From JAAXKN01 sp050259615 (GTDB lineage: Bacteria > Bacteroidota > Ignavibacteria > Ignavibacteriales > SURF-24), in NCBI GenBank assembly GCA_050259615.1, contig JBLNAZ010000082.1, positions 1 to 64,000 of the forward strand: a DNA stretch of 64,000 nucleotides, given 5' to 3'. Each line of letters opens with the position of its first letter. Positions within the stretch are counted from its first letter, which is position 1. The notes below the pieces were generated by a model. It was not told the DNA's origin. It saw nothing but the letters and a program-made list of their open reading frames with translations, and searched no databases. Shown one piece after another: positions 18,863-28,258 of the stretch. A program made the position numbers and the translations under genes.

Positions 18863-21154
18863 TCAGAGCTTAACACGTTTTAACCGCAATGAATTTGTCA
18901 CAACAGAAACAGAGCTGAACGACATTGCAAGCGCTGCAAACATCGGGTTTAGTAACCCCAGTGCCGCCAGAGGTATTCCAAGCACATTGTAAATAAATGC
19001 CCAGAAGAGGTTCTGCTTAATTGTCCTTATTGTTCTTTTTGAAAGCTGAATTGAACTCACCACCCCCTGAAGGTCGCTTTTAAGAAGCGTTATATCAGCC
19101 GTTTCAATTGCAACATCTGTGCCTGAACCCATAGCAATGCCCACGTCGCTTTGTGCAAGTGCCGGGGCATCGTTTATGCCGTCACCAACCATTGCTGTAA
19201 CGCTTCCTGCTTTCTGGTATTTTGCTATTTCACGCGCCTTGTCTTCAGGAAGAATTTCAGCTGAATATTCGTCAACCCCGATCCTCTTTGCAATGGCTTC
19301 GGCAGTTTTCCTGTTGTCGCCAGTGAGCATTACAACTTTTATGTTCATACTCTTAAGCTTTTTTATTGCATCTTTTGAAGTGCTTTTAATGGGATCTTCA
19401 ATTGCAAGCAGACCCTTTAGCTCCCCGTTAATGGCCGCAAATATAATCGTCTTGCCTTCTGAAGAAAGCCTGTCAAAGTCTGGCTGAAACTTTTCAGGCT
19501 TTATGGAATAGTCACGCATGAGCTTTTCGTTTCCAATCAGCACGGCATCGCCGTCTATCACGGCTGTTATTCCGTGCCCCGGAATATTCTTAAACGACTC
19601 CAGGCTTGAAAGCGCTATTCCTTTAACCTTTGCATATTCTGCTGCTGCCTGAGCCAGGGGATGCTCGGAGCGGCTTTCGACCGAAGAAACAATTCTAATC
19701 AGCTCATTTTCGTCAATATCATCTGAGACTATATCTGTCACAGAAGGTTTTCCTTCTGTGACTGTACCTGTTTTATCCAGAATGATTACGTTTATTTTGT
19801 GTGCATGCTCAAGGCTTTCCCCGTTTTTAATCAGTATGCCGTGATTTGCCCCGAGTCCCGTACCAACCATAATTGCAGTAGGCGTTGCAAGTCCCAGTGC
19901 GCAGGGGCAGGCTATAATTAGAACTGCCACAAAGTTAATAAGAGCAAGATTAAAGGCGCCTGTGCCGCCCATAATAAGCCAAACAATAAAAGTAAGAAGC
20001 GCAATTGCGACAACCACGGGCACAAAGACTGAAGCAATCTTATCTGCAAGTTTCTGTATGGGAGCCTTTGAGCCCTGGGCCTCCTCAACGTATTTTATTA
20101 TCTGTCCTAGTACTGAATATTTGCCGATGGCGGTAATCTCAAATTCAAAGAACCCATTTTTATTTATTGTCCCGCCTATAACCTTTACTCCCGGGCTCTT
20201 CTCAACAGGGATCGATTCGCCCGTAATCATCGATTCATCCACTGTGGAGAAGCCTTCCTTAATTACGCCGTCAGCCGGAATCTTCTCTCCAGGGCGTACA
20301 ATAACAATATCCTTTAATGAAAGCTCGTCCAGCTTAACCTTTACTTCTTTCCCATTGCGCTTAACAAAAGCCGTTTTGGGTTTTAGCTCCAGGAGTTTTT
20401 TTATTGCCGAACCGGTTTTCTGCTTTGCGCGGTTTTCAAGCCATCGTCCCAAAAGTATAAGCGTAATTATAACTGCCGTTGAATCGTAATAAACGTGGGG
20501 AGTTCTTTCTGAAGAGGTAATCATTTCAGGAAAAAGCGTTGCCATCAGGCTGTACAGATATGCCGTTCCCGTTCCTATTGCAACAAGTGAATTCATATCG
20601 GCTGCAAAATGCTTCAGGTTGTTCCAGAATATTGTAAAGAACCTCCTGCCTGAAATAAAGACTATGGGAGTAGTAAGTATAAGAAGAATCTTATTTATAT
20701 AATCCATCAGTCTTTCGTGGCTAATGGAAGAGGGGAACAAACGGTGGAACCAGCTGAACTCCATGGACATGCTTATAATGAATACAGGCAGTGTCATTAT
20801 AAGAGCAAAGAGGAGATCCTTTGTCAGTGCCTTATAAAACTTATTGTCCTCTCCGTCTCGTTCTGGTTCTGTTTCCGTATGTGTTTCAGATTTTTCTGGC
20901 AGTTTTACCTTATAGCCGGCATCTTCAACAATTTCGGCAATTTTACCCAGATCCGTCTTTGAAGGGTCCATTTCAAAACTTGCTTTTTCGGTGGCAAAAT
21001 TAACAGCAACATTTCTAACACCTTCTACTTTCCCTATAGCTTTCTCCACCCTTGCCACACAGCTTGCGCAGGTCATTCCTTCCACGGGAAGGGAAAACTT
21101 CTGCAGCACATTTTCCTGTAGTCTGTTTTCAACGGCTTTATTAACTTTTTCCAT
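18863..21154 (-). CDS. copA: Cu(I)-exporting P1B-type ATPase
   Basis: Inner-membrane ATP-driven copper exporter of 763 residues. An N-terminal HMA domain has 'GMTCASCVARVEKAI' (CxxC). The eight-helix core holds the transport motif CPC near residue 415 ('IACPCALGLATPTA'), the phosphorylated aspartate near 459 ('DKTGTVTEGK'), the TGE loop ('MITGESIPVEK'), the HP motif 'SEHPLAQA' and the hinge 'MVGDGINDAPALA'. The CPC ligand and the C-terminal N and S residues point to Cu(I). Start ATG preceded by GGAGGAAT. Same direction as copZ and the HMA-AraC gene, so probably one copper-responsive unit. Confidence 0.96.
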   Translation of the reverse strand: MEKVNKAVENRLQENVLQKFSLPVEGMTCASCVARVEKAIGKVEGVRNVAVNFATEKASFEMDPSKTDLGKIAEIVEDAGYKVKLPEKSETHTETEPERDGEDNKFYKALTKDLLFALIMTLPVFIISMSMEFSWFHRLFPSSISHERLMDYINKILLILTTPIVFISGRRFFTIFWNNLKHFAADMNSLVAIGTGTAYLYSLMATLFPEMITSSERTPHVYYDSTAVIITLILLGRWLENRAKQKTGSAIKKLLELKPKTAFVKRNGKEVKVKLDELSLKDIVIVRPGEKIPADGVIKEGFSTVDESMITGESIPVEKSPGVKVIGGTINKNGFFEFEITAIGKYSVLGQIIKYVEEAQGSKAPIQKLADKIASVFVPVVVAIALLTFIVWLIMGGTGAFNLALINFVAVLIIACPCALGLATPTAIMVGTGLGANHGILIKNGESLEHAHKINVIILDKTGTVTEGKPSVTDIVSDDIDENELIRIVSSVESRSEHPLAQAAAEYAKVKGIALSSLESFKNIPGHGITAVIDGDAVLIGNEKLMRDYSIKPEKFQPDFDRLSSEGKTIIFAAINGELKGLLAIEDPIKSTSKDAIKKLKSMNIKVVMLTGDNRKTAEAIAKRIGVDEYSAEILPEDKAREIAKYQKAGSVTAMVGDGINDAPALAQSDVGIAMGSGTDVAIETADITLLKSDLQGVVSSIQLSKRTIRTIKQNLFWAFIYNVLGIPLAALGLLNPMFAALAMSFSSVSVVTNSLRLKRVKL

Positions 21155-21211
21155 AATTCCTCCAAACGGATTCAGGCCGGGATTAAGGTTTCTTAAACCC
21201 GGCTTAAAACC

Positions 21212-21412
21212 TTAAATAATTACTTTATATCCTGCCTCATCAACTGCTTTGATAAGGTCGTCTCTTGAAACTTTATTTTCATCATATTCCACGTCGGCTG
21301 AACCGATCTGTACGTCTCTTATATTTACGTCGAGCTTTGATAATTCTTTTTTTACGTGCATGACGCAGTGATTGCAGCTCATGCCTTCAATTTTTAATTT
21401 TTCAGATTTCAT
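21212..21412 (-). CDS. copZ: Copper chaperone, single HMA domain
   Basis: A 66-residue ferredoxin-like HMA protein with 'IEGMSCNHCVMHVKKEL' (CxxC Cu(I) site) and the loop and strand 'GSADVEYDENKVSRDDLIKAVDEAGYKV'. Proteins of this size ferry Cu(I) to the HMA domain of CopA. It lies 57 bases upstream of copA and is probably cotranscribed. Confidence 0.9.
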   Translation of the reverse strand: MKSEKLKIEGMSCNHCVMHVKKELSKLDVNIRDVQIGSADVEYDENKVSRDDLIKAVDEAGYKVII

Positions 21413-21551
21413 TGTATTCTCCAGATCTTTTTTTGGTTTAATAAATTATGTCCGGTTTTGGATAATTTTTATCAGTATTAATGTCTGATACAAAAATAAT
21501 AATGATGGGGCAGGGAAGCGTTACAGAATTTTAATTATCTGTTATAAAATT

Positions 21552-22124
21552 TTAATGCAGCTTATCAATAGGTTTTCTCCGGCTGTTTGTGAGTGTCTTA
21601 AACTCGCTTGCAGTAAAGCCCGTTACTTTCCTGAACTGGCTTGAAAGATGCTGAACCGAGCTGTAGCCCAGGCGGAAAGCAATTTCACTTAAGGTCAGTT
21701 CGTTATATTTCAGAAGCTCCTTGGCCCGTTCCACTTTCTGAAGTATCACATAATGCTCAATGGTTATATTCTCAACTGATGAAAACAAGGTGCTGAGGTA
21801 TTGATAGTCCTGGTTCAGGGTTTCTTCCAGAAATTCAGAGATGTTCATTTCTATGTTTTCCAGGCGGTCGCTGTAAATAAGGTCAATTAAAAGGCTTTTT
21901 GCTTTATTTATCAGGGCGGCCTTTTTATCCTCAATCAGTTCAAACCCGTTTTCTTCAAGCACCCTCTTTACTTCATCAAGCGGAAAATGATCTGCTTTCA
22001 CCCTGACTTCACCCAGTTCTATATTCAGCACTTCAAGCCCGAGCTTCCCGAGTTCCTCTCTTACCACTTTGATGCAGCGGCTGCAGACCATATTTTTAAT
22101 TAAAAGCGTTATTTCCGAAGCCAT
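21552..22124 (-). CDS. HMA domain fused to AraC-type regulator, probable copper-responsive activator
   Basis: From the ATG at 22124 the product is 190 residues. The first 65 form an HMA-like fold with a CxxC site ('LLIKNMVCSRCIKVVREEL'). The last 100 are an AraC/XylS helix-turn-helix pair: 'LTLSEIAFRLGYSSVQHLSSQFRKVTGFTASEFK'. The ATG is preferred because 'AAGGGATAAAGGG' precedes it and HMA-AraC proteins normally begin right at the HMA strand; an in-frame TTG at 22214 would add 30 residues unlike the family. Direct metal sensing by the HMA part and control of copZ-copA downstream are inferred from adjacency. Confidence 0.85.
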   Translation of the reverse strand: MASEITLLIKNMVCSRCIKVVREELGKLGLEVLNIELGEVRVKADHFPLDEVKRVLEENGFELIEDKKAALINKAKSLLIDLIYSDRLENIEMNISEFLEETLNQDYQYLSTLFSSVENITIEHYVILQKVERAKELLKYNELTLSEIAFRLGYSSVQHLSSQFRKVTGFTASEFKTLTNSRRKPIDKLH

Positions 22125-22338
22125 TTTCCCTTTATCCCTTAAATCCATATTAATAAGATGCAAAATAATGCGATCCGATGCTGAAAAATAGGTATAATTT
22201 TCCGGAAACTTCAAAATTTAGCCTGAAAATTCTTCTTTATCCGGAGCTTTCAGGGCTAAATCAATTTGTTTGACTCAATTAAAAATTTCACTATTTTACT
22301 AAACTAAATTAATGTTTTTAATCTTACGGATGATTATA

Positions 22339-24414
22339 ATGAAAGTGAAGATCATATTTTTAGTTGTTCTGTCATTCATCTCTGCAAGCGTATTTGCACA
22401 GAAAAAGGCTTTTACAATTGCTGACCTGTACAGAATTAAAAATGTCGGCTCACCAGTCCTTTCCCCCGACGGGAAGAAAATCGCCTACACCATCTCAACT
22501 TCCGACATGGAAAAGGGAAAATCGAATACCGACATCTACCTTATGAACAGCGACGGAAGTGACAATAAAGGTTTTGCAACAGATGAAAAATCAGAATACA
22601 GCCCCGTCTGGGACGCTAAGGGCGAGGGTATATACTACATTTCATCCAAAGACGGAAGTCCGCAGCTCTATTACCAGGAAGTTTCCGGCGGAAAGGCAAA
22701 GAAACTCACAGACTTCTACGGCGGCGTCTCGGACCCCGTTCTGTCTCCCGACGGCAAACTGGCTGCCTTTACTGCATCGGTTTTCCCTGAATGCGGAGCC
22801 GACCAGGAATGCAATAAGCTTAATTCCGAAGCCATGGAAAAAGGACCCATTCAGGCGCATATGGCTGACCAGCTCCTGTTCCGCCACTGGACAGAATACG
22901 CTGACGGGAAATTCACGCACATAATTCTTTTTAACCTGGACAAGGAAAACTATACAGATATTACCCCCGGCAGCTGGGAATCGCCTACATTCCAGCTTGG
23001 AGGCGGCATAGGCTTTAACTTCTCACCCGACAGCAAAGAGCTCTGCTTTATGTCCAAAAGGGTTAAAGATCCTGCCTCTTCAACAAATTCCGACCTCTGG
23101 CTTGTGCCCGTTACAGGCGGTGATGCTAAGAACATTACAGCCGATAACAAAAGCTGGGACGGCAACCCGGTCTATTCTCCTGACGGAAGATATATTGCCT
23201 ACAGGAAACAGATAATCCCAAACTATGAATCTGACCGATTCAGAATAGCCATTTATGACCGCCAGACCGGAAAAAGTAAAATTATTACTGAGAAATTCGA
23301 TAATTGGGTGGATGACTTCGCCTGGGCTGATAATTCTAAGGACATATACTTCACCGGGGAAGTAAAAGGCTATAGCCCCATTTACCGTGTAAACATCGAA
23401 TCGGAAAAGATCGATAAGGTAACAGCTGATGAGTCTGTTGCATCTTTTGGCCTGGCTCCCGGATCGAAGTTTATTGTTTACAACAAAAGAACAGTTGAGA
23501 AACCGGGCGAGATCTTCAGTCTCGATCTGGCATCAAAAGAGGTAAAGGAACTGACAAATGCGAATAAGGAATTCCTGGATGAGGTGGATGTAAGACCCGC
23601 TGAACAGATGTGGGTTAAGGGCGCAGACGGTAAGGAGGTTCACGTATTTATTGTTAAGCCTCATAACTTCGACCCGAATAAAAAGTATCCCCTTATCTTA
23701 AACGTCCACGGAGGCCCTCAGAGCCAGTGGATGGATGCCTTCAGGGGCGACTGGCAGGTTTATCCCGGCGCAGGTTATGTGGTTGCTTTTGCAAATCCGC
23801 ACGGATCTACAGGTTACGGGCAGGAATATACTCATGAGATCTCTGGCGATTACGGCGGCAAGGTATTTGAGGACATGATGAAGGTTACCGACGCCCTCGA
23901 GAGACTCCCTTATGTAGATAAAACCCGCATGGGGGCTATGGGCTGGTCGTACGGCGGCTATATGATGGACTGGTTTGAAGGGCATACAAAACGCTTCAAA
24001 TGCATCGCTTCAATGATGGGCCTGTATGATCTGAAGTCGTTCTATGGAACAACTGAGGAACTCTGGTTCCCGGAGTATGACCAGAAGGGTCAGCCCTGGA
24101 ATTCAAAGCTTTTTGAAAAATGGGACCCGTCGGCATATGTGAAGAATTTCGTTACTCCTGTACTTATTATTACAGGCGAAAGGGACTACAGGGTATCTTA
24201 TACACAGAGCCTGGAGTTTTTTACTGCCCTTCAGAAAATGGGTATCGATTCACGCCTGATAGTCTTTTCTAACGACGGCCACTGGCCGAATAACGTAAAA
24301 TCGATGCCGCTTTACTATAATGCACATCTGGACTGGTTCCATAAGTATCTGGGAGGCGAGGCCGCTCCTTACGATATGACACTTATGATTAGGAACAGAG
24401 CATTTAATAAGTAG
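22339..24414 (+). CDS. Secreted S9-family prolyl oligopeptidase-like serine peptidase
   Basis: Signal peptide (MKVKIIFLVVLSFISASVFAQ), then an N-terminal beta-propeller with WD40/TolB-like 'SPDGKKIAY' repeats, then an alpha/beta-hydrolase domain. The triad from this start is S537 ('MGWSYGGYMMDW'), D616 ('GERDYRVSY') and H648 ('FSNDGHWPN'). This layout matches the acylaminoacyl-peptidase/dipeptidyl peptidase branch of S9, which trims peptides, here probably in the periplasm. ATGs at 22312 and 22330 lie in frame upstream; 22339 gives a clean signal peptide. Divergent from the HMA-AraC regulator. Confidence 0.92.
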   Translation: MKVKIIFLVVLSFISASVFAQKKAFTIADLYRIKNVGSPVLSPDGKKIAYTISTSDMEKGKSNTDIYLMNSDGSDNKGFATDEKSEYSPVWDAKGEGIYYISSKDGSPQLYYQEVSGGKAKKLTDFYGGVSDPVLSPDGKLAAFTASVFPECGADQECNKLNSEAMEKGPIQAHMADQLLFRHWTEYADGKFTHIILFNLDKENYTDITPGSWESPTFQLGGGIGFNFSPDSKELCFMSKRVKDPASSTNSDLWLVPVTGGDAKNITADNKSWDGNPVYSPDGRYIAYRKQIIPNYESDRFRIAIYDRQTGKSKIITEKFDNWVDDFAWADNSKDIYFTGEVKGYSPIYRVNIESEKIDKVTADESVASFGLAPGSKFIVYNKRTVEKPGEIFSLDLASKEVKELTNANKEFLDEVDVRPAEQMWVKGADGKEVHVFIVKPHNFDPNKKYPLILNVHGGPQSQWMDAFRGDWQVYPGAGYVVAFANPHGSTGYGQEYTHEISGDYGGKVFEDMMKVTDALERLPYVDKTRMGAMGWSYGGYMMDWFEGHTKRFKCIASMMGLYDLKSFYGTTEELWFPEYDQKGQPWNSKLFEKWDPSAYVKNFVTPVLIITGERDYRVSYTQSLEFFTALQKMGIDSRLIVFSNDGHWPNNVKSMPLYYNAHLDWFHKYLGGEAAPYDMTLMIRNRAFNK

Positions 24415-24436
24415 TATGCGGTTAATTTAATGCTGT

Positions 24437-24485
24437 AAAAGAGCAGGAGAAATCCCGTGTCAGAGATATTCTGCTTGCTCTTTTT
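24437..24485 (+). terminator. Intrinsic terminator after the S9 peptidase
   Basis: AAAAGAGCA (24437-24445) pairs with TGCTCTTTT (24476-24484) around a long 30-base loop and ends in T residues. The big loop lowers confidence. Confidence 0.6.
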
Positions 24486-24535
24486 CCCCTTTTTATGTAT
24501 ATCATGTGTGAAAAAAGTTAAAACTGGTGGTAATT

Positions 24536-26149
24536 ATGGGTTTTCTAAAAGGAATGTTTTCCAAGAACGAATCGGAGAAGCTCATTAAGGCAGCCTCCGC
24601 AATGTATACTCAAGGCGACTATAAGGCCGCTGTTGAAACTTACAGTAAAGTTCTTGAAGCCGAGGACAAGAATATTCAGGCCCTTTATGGCAGAGGCTTA
24701 TCCTACTTTTTTCTGGAAAACTTCAGCGGTGCTGCTGCCGATTTCGACGACGTTATACGGATTGACCCGAACTATTCTGTTAAAGCCTATTATAACCGTG
24801 GTATGGCAAAAAGCGCACTGGGAGATACTGAAAGTGCCCTGAATGACTTTAATAAGTTTCTTTCCATCAACTCAAAAAGCGCACTTGCTTTATTTAAAAG
24901 AGGCGAAATAAGGGAAAACGCAGGAGATCTCCGGGGTGCCGAGGATGATTATTCGGCCGCATCTATACTGCATGCCGATAATCCGGAGATTTTTTGCGCC
25001 ATGGGCCGTGTAAAATATAAACTTAAAGACTTCAAAAAGGCCCTGCTGGATCTTAATAAGGCTGTTGAAATTAACCCATCTCACGTAAACTCCTATTTCT
25101 TAAGAGGCAGAATTGAACTGGATATGGAATCTTACCCTGCAGCTATTGATGATTTCAAAAGAACAATTGAACTTAGACCTAAAAGCCCTGAAGCCCAGTA
25201 TTATATAGCTCTTATTAAAAGAAAACAGGAAGATATTGCAGGCATGCTTTCTGCTCTGGATGAACTCTTTAAGATGGACCCGGCATTCGCCAGAGGTTAT
25301 GAACTCAGGGCATCCGTCAGGCTGGTTCAGAGGGATTTTGAGGGAGCTGAGAGCGACTTTACTCACATGATTGAATCTTCCTCTCAGGACTATTCTGCTT
25401 ATATGAAAAGAGGGGATGTAAGAAGAATTCTGTTTGACTATGACGGGGCCAGGGAAGATTATATGAAAGCCCTTTCATTGAACTCCTCTTCTTATGAGAT
25501 ATTCTATAATCTTGGGCTCCTGGAAACCAACTTTAAGAATTATGAAAATGCCTTAAGCCATTTTATAAAAGCAATTGAGCTGTGCCCTGACTCGGGGGAT
25601 GCTTTTAACGGCAGGGGAGTTGTTAAGCACCGTATGAAGGATTATAACGGCGCCGTTAAGGATTTTACCAAGGCGCTGGAATTTAATCCTGAAAATTCAG
25701 AGTACTACCTGAACAGGGGAAATTCAAAAGCGGCGCTGCAGGATAACCATGGAGCCATCGGTGATTATACGAAAGCGCTTATGAATCCCAACTTTTCAGA
25801 GGCATTTATGGCGCGCGGAAGGATGAAATATACACTCAGCGATTACTACGGGGCGGTGCTGGATTTCAGTAAGGCAATCAATCTTGAGCCAAATGATCCC
25901 GCAAAATATTTTATCAGGGCAAATGCCAATAAAAACCTGGAAAACTACGCCGAAGCTATGGATGATCTCAACAGGGTTATCAACTTAAGTCCCAAATATG
26001 CAAAGGCTTATTTTCTGCGTGGTTTAATCTTCTATAATATGCGGAGCTACAAAAATGCTGTAAACGACTGGGAGACCACAATAAAGCTGGACGAATCTTT
26101 CAGCACTCAGCTGGCCAAGCTAATAGCGGAAGCAAAAGGAAAGCTGTAA
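24536..26149 (+). CDS. Tetratricopeptide-repeat protein
   Basis: About 537 residues made almost entirely of TPR units (roughly 14), with the repeating pattern 'AY(Y/F)xRGxxKxxLxDYxxAxxDFxKAIxLxP'. TPR stacks form a superhelix that binds partner proteins. No signal peptide or membrane segment is seen, so it is probably cytosolic. ATG 24536 is chosen because 'CTGGTGG' stands just before it; a GTG nine bases upstream is in frame. No partner is suggested by neighbours. Confidence 0.88.
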   Translation: MGFLKGMFSKNESEKLIKAASAMYTQGDYKAAVETYSKVLEAEDKNIQALYGRGLSYFFLENFSGAAADFDDVIRIDPNYSVKAYYNRGMAKSALGDTESALNDFNKFLSINSKSALALFKRGEIRENAGDLRGAEDDYSAASILHADNPEIFCAMGRVKYKLKDFKKALLDLNKAVEINPSHVNSYFLRGRIELDMESYPAAIDDFKRTIELRPKSPEAQYYIALIKRKQEDIAGMLSALDELFKMDPAFARGYELRASVRLVQRDFEGAESDFTHMIESSSQDYSAYMKRGDVRRILFDYDGAREDYMKALSLNSSSYEIFYNLGLLETNFKNYENALSHFIKAIELCPDSGDAFNGRGVVKHRMKDYNGAVKDFTKALEFNPENSEYYLNRGNSKAALQDNHGAIGDYTKALMNPNFSEAFMARGRMKYTLSDYYGAVLDFSKAINLEPNDPAKYFIRANANKNLENYAEAMDDLNRVINLSPKYAKAYFLRGLIFYNMRSYKNAVNDWETTIKLDESFSTQLAKLIAEAKGKL

Positions 26150-26169
26150 TTAAGAATTTGGATGAAAAT

Positions 26170-26200
26170 AAAAAAGCCGGAGATAATCTCCGGCTTTTTT
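26170..26200. terminator. Bidirectional intrinsic terminator
   Basis: AAAAAAGCCGGAG / CTCCGGCTTTTTT with a four-base loop lies between two converging genes. A-run and T-run on both sides let it stop transcription from either direction. Confidence 0.9.
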
Positions 26201-26226
26201 ATTTCTCTTTTATTTCAGAAGTACTA

Positions 26227-26664
26227 TTAATAATTTCTGGTAGGAAGATGATAGGCCTTTATTTCTCCGTCTTCAGTTGAATGCAGTATCTGGAATTTGC
26301 TGACTGGTTTTACGCTTGCTTTCTTCTCCTGCATGGGTCTTCTTTCTGATACATTTCTTCTCTCGGGAACACTTCTTTCAGTATTTTGCGTTCTTTCGGA
26401 AACAAGCCTTCTTTCAGCAGAATCCTGCATTTCAGCAGCTGCAGCCATCCGCGGAGCCGCGGGCTTTTCAGCGGACGGGTAATATGCTGCCTGAAAAGCC
26501 GGCGAATAACCCGGCTGCACAAGATAAGGCGCATTAGATGTTCTGTTGTAAGGTTTATTTTTCGAAGATCTCATTTTATATAATATGAATGATATAGTCA
26601 AAGCTGTTACACTCAATAATGAAAAGAGCCCCAGAGCCTTTTCAACTATCGGTAATAATCCCAT
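26227..26664 (-). CDS. Small single-pass membrane protein of unknown function
   Basis: The 145-residue product has one transmembrane helix near the N-terminus ('LGLFSLLSVTALTISFILYKM'), then a low-complexity Pro/Ala/Tyr stretch, then a charged segment with the recurring pattern E-R-x-x-x-(S/P)-E-R around residues 84-113. The C-terminus 'FQILHSTEDGEIKAYHLPTRNY' looks like a short folded tail. Not recognised as any family. Its own ATG and terminator support it as a real gene. Confidence 0.6.
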   Translation of the reverse strand: MGLLPIVEKALGLFSLLSVTALTISFILYKMRSSKNKPYNRTSNAPYLVQPGYSPAFQAAYYPSAEKPAAPRMAAAAEMQDSAERRLVSERTQNTERSVPERRNVSERRPMQEKKASVKPVSKFQILHSTEDGEIKAYHLPTRNY

Positions 26665-26966
26665 TTTTCTACTCCTGTCAATTTTACATCTGTAATTTCA
26701 ATTCCTGTGCCAATTGTGATATAGCGCAAAATCGAAGTTTTTATTTTTCAGTGTGGTTCCAAAATGAGATGTTATATCAATTTGAGACAACTTCAGCCGG
26801 TCAATCTTCAGACAGAGGCATTCCTGCCGCTGATACCATAAGCATCGTGATCTAAACGAGTTAGGAAGCAATTTTTGTTGGATTTAATGAAAAAATTTAA
26901 TAACTTACTGCACTTTAATAGAAAAATTGTTTGAAAAATAAACATGGTAATTTTTAAGGGCTGATA
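26665..26966. other. Divergent intergenic region upstream of HU gene
   Basis: About 300 AT-rich bases between the small membrane protein and the HU gene. A TTTG at about 26930 and TAATTTTT about 15 bases on resemble a Bacteroidota-type promoter only loosely. 'AAGGG' precedes the HU ATG. No gene seen. Confidence 0.4.
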
Positions 26967-27278
26967 ATGACAAAGGCGGATATAGTAGAAAAAATAGCAC
27001 TTGGGACGGGCGTTACGAAATTAGAGACTGAAGCTATTGTTGAAGGTTTCCTGAATACGGTTATAGAAGCTTTGAAAGAAGGAAAAGGAATTGAAATAAG
27101 AGGCTTCGGAAGCTACAAGGTTAGAAAGAAAAAAGCCCGTTTGGCCAGGAACCCCAAAACCGGAGAAAAAGTATTCGTCGATGAGCATTATGTACCGAGC
27201 TTTAAGTTCTCCAAGGACTTTAAGGCAATTGTTGATAAAGGTTTAAAAGAAGAAACAAAGCTGGCTGTCAATAAATGA
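26967..27278 (+). CDS. HU/IHF-family histone-like DNA-binding protein
   Basis: The 103-residue nucleoid protein has 'MTKADIVEKIALGTGVTK' at the N-terminus and the beta-arm signature 'GIEIRGFGSYKVRKKKARLARNPKTGEKVFV', including the RNPKTG tip that enters the minor groove. It binds and bends DNA as a dimer. The tail is slightly longer than in E. coli HU (90 residues). Its stop overlaps the start of the zinc-ribbon gene by four bases (ATGA), so the two are translationally coupled. Confidence 0.94.
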   Translation: MTKADIVEKIALGTGVTKLETEAIVEGFLNTVIEALKEGKGIEIRGFGSYKVRKKKARLARNPKTGEKVFVDEHYVPSFKFSKDFKAIVDKGLKEETKLAVNK

Positions 27279-28243
27279 GAAACTGCCCGAATTGTAATAA
27301 TTCTCTTGATAAGGAATATAATTTCTGCCCTTCATGCGGATTTGACTTAAAGAGCATTCAGGAGAATAATTCCGGAATAGATGAAATTGAGGAATTAAAG
27401 AAGTATATTATTTGTGATGTATGCGGTGAGGAAGTTCCTGAAGGTTCGCAGTTATGCGGCTCATGCGGAGCTAAGATAACAGGAAACGAAAAGACTGTTG
27501 AAAAAAGGGTGGAAAAGCCCTCTGAGAAGCAGCCGGCTGTAGAAAAAAAGCCTGTTTCGAAAGAAAAAGCTGCGGTTCAAAAGCCTCAGAATAGCAAGCC
27601 CCAGGCGGCAGCTCAGAAAAAAGCTGCACCTAAAAAAGCTCCTCAGCAGATTCCCGCGGGCTCAGGTAAAAAGTTGAGTCCAATACAGCTGGGAGTAATG
27701 ATAGCGGGATTTTTGGCTGTTGGTGTTTTAATAATGTGGGGAGCCGGGGTGTTCGGAGGAGGACATACTACTGATTCAGAGCAGCAGCGCTCAGTAGAGC
27801 AGCCGCAGCAGTCAGTAAATCCGTCTGTGAACCTGGAGAATGTACAAAGGATAAACGAGCTTGAATCTGCGGTTAATAGAGACTCAACAAATCTTACAAC
27901 AGTTTTGGAACTGGCTCACCTGTTAAACGATTCCGGCTTGAAAGAAAGGTCGGTTCCTTATTATCAGATGTATTTAAGGGCGAACCCAAAAAATGCCGAC
28001 GTTCAGGTGGATTTAGGAGTGGTTTATTACGAGATGCAGCAGTTTGATATGGCCAAAGCCAGAATGAGAAAGGGACTTGCATTGAATCCAAGGCATCAGA
28101 TAGCTAATTTTAATATGGGAATTGTCAACCTTGGCGCCGGAAGCATTGACTCGGCAAAAATCTGGTGGAACAAGGCTGTTACAATAGATCCAACTTCAGA
28201 GATTGGAAAGAAAGCAAAAGAATTAATAGATTCACATAAATGA
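27275..28243 (+). CDS. Double zinc-ribbon, membrane-anchored TPR protein
   Basis: 322 residues. Two zinc ribbons open the protein: 'CPNCNNSLDKEYNFCPSCG' and 'CDVCGEEVPEGSQLCGSCG'. A Lys/Ala/Pro/Gln-rich linker follows (about 80-130), then one transmembrane helix ('QLGVMIAGFLAVGVLIMWGAG'), a Gln-rich spacer, and a C-terminal TPR region ('PYYQMYLRANPKNADVQVDLGVVYYEMQ'). The ribbons should face the cytoplasm and the TPRs the periplasm. Coupling to HU and proximity to a ribosomal mini-gene do not settle its role. Confidence 0.82.
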   Translation: MRNCPNCNNSLDKEYNFCPSCGFDLKSIQENNSGIDEIEELKKYIICDVCGEEVPEGSQLCGSCGAKITGNEKTVEKRVEKPSEKQPAVEKKPVSKEKAAVQKPQNSKPQAAAQKKAAPKKAPQQIPAGSGKKLSPIQLGVMIAGFLAVGVLIMWGAGVFGGGHTTDSEQQRSVEQPQQSVNPSVNLENVQRINELESAVNRDSTNLTTVLELAHLLNDSGLKERSVPYYQMYLRANPKNADVQVDLGVVYYEMQQFDMAKARMRKGLALNPRHQIANFNMGIVNLGAGSIDSAKIWWNKAVTIDPTSEIGKKAKELIDSHK

Positions 28244-28258
28244 AAGAAGGAGGTTTAA

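Noticed and set aside
22124..22214. TTG-started 30-residue extension of the HMA-AraC regulator
   Set aside because: It overlaps the promoter region, lacks family similarity, and the ATG at 22124 has the better ribosome binding site.
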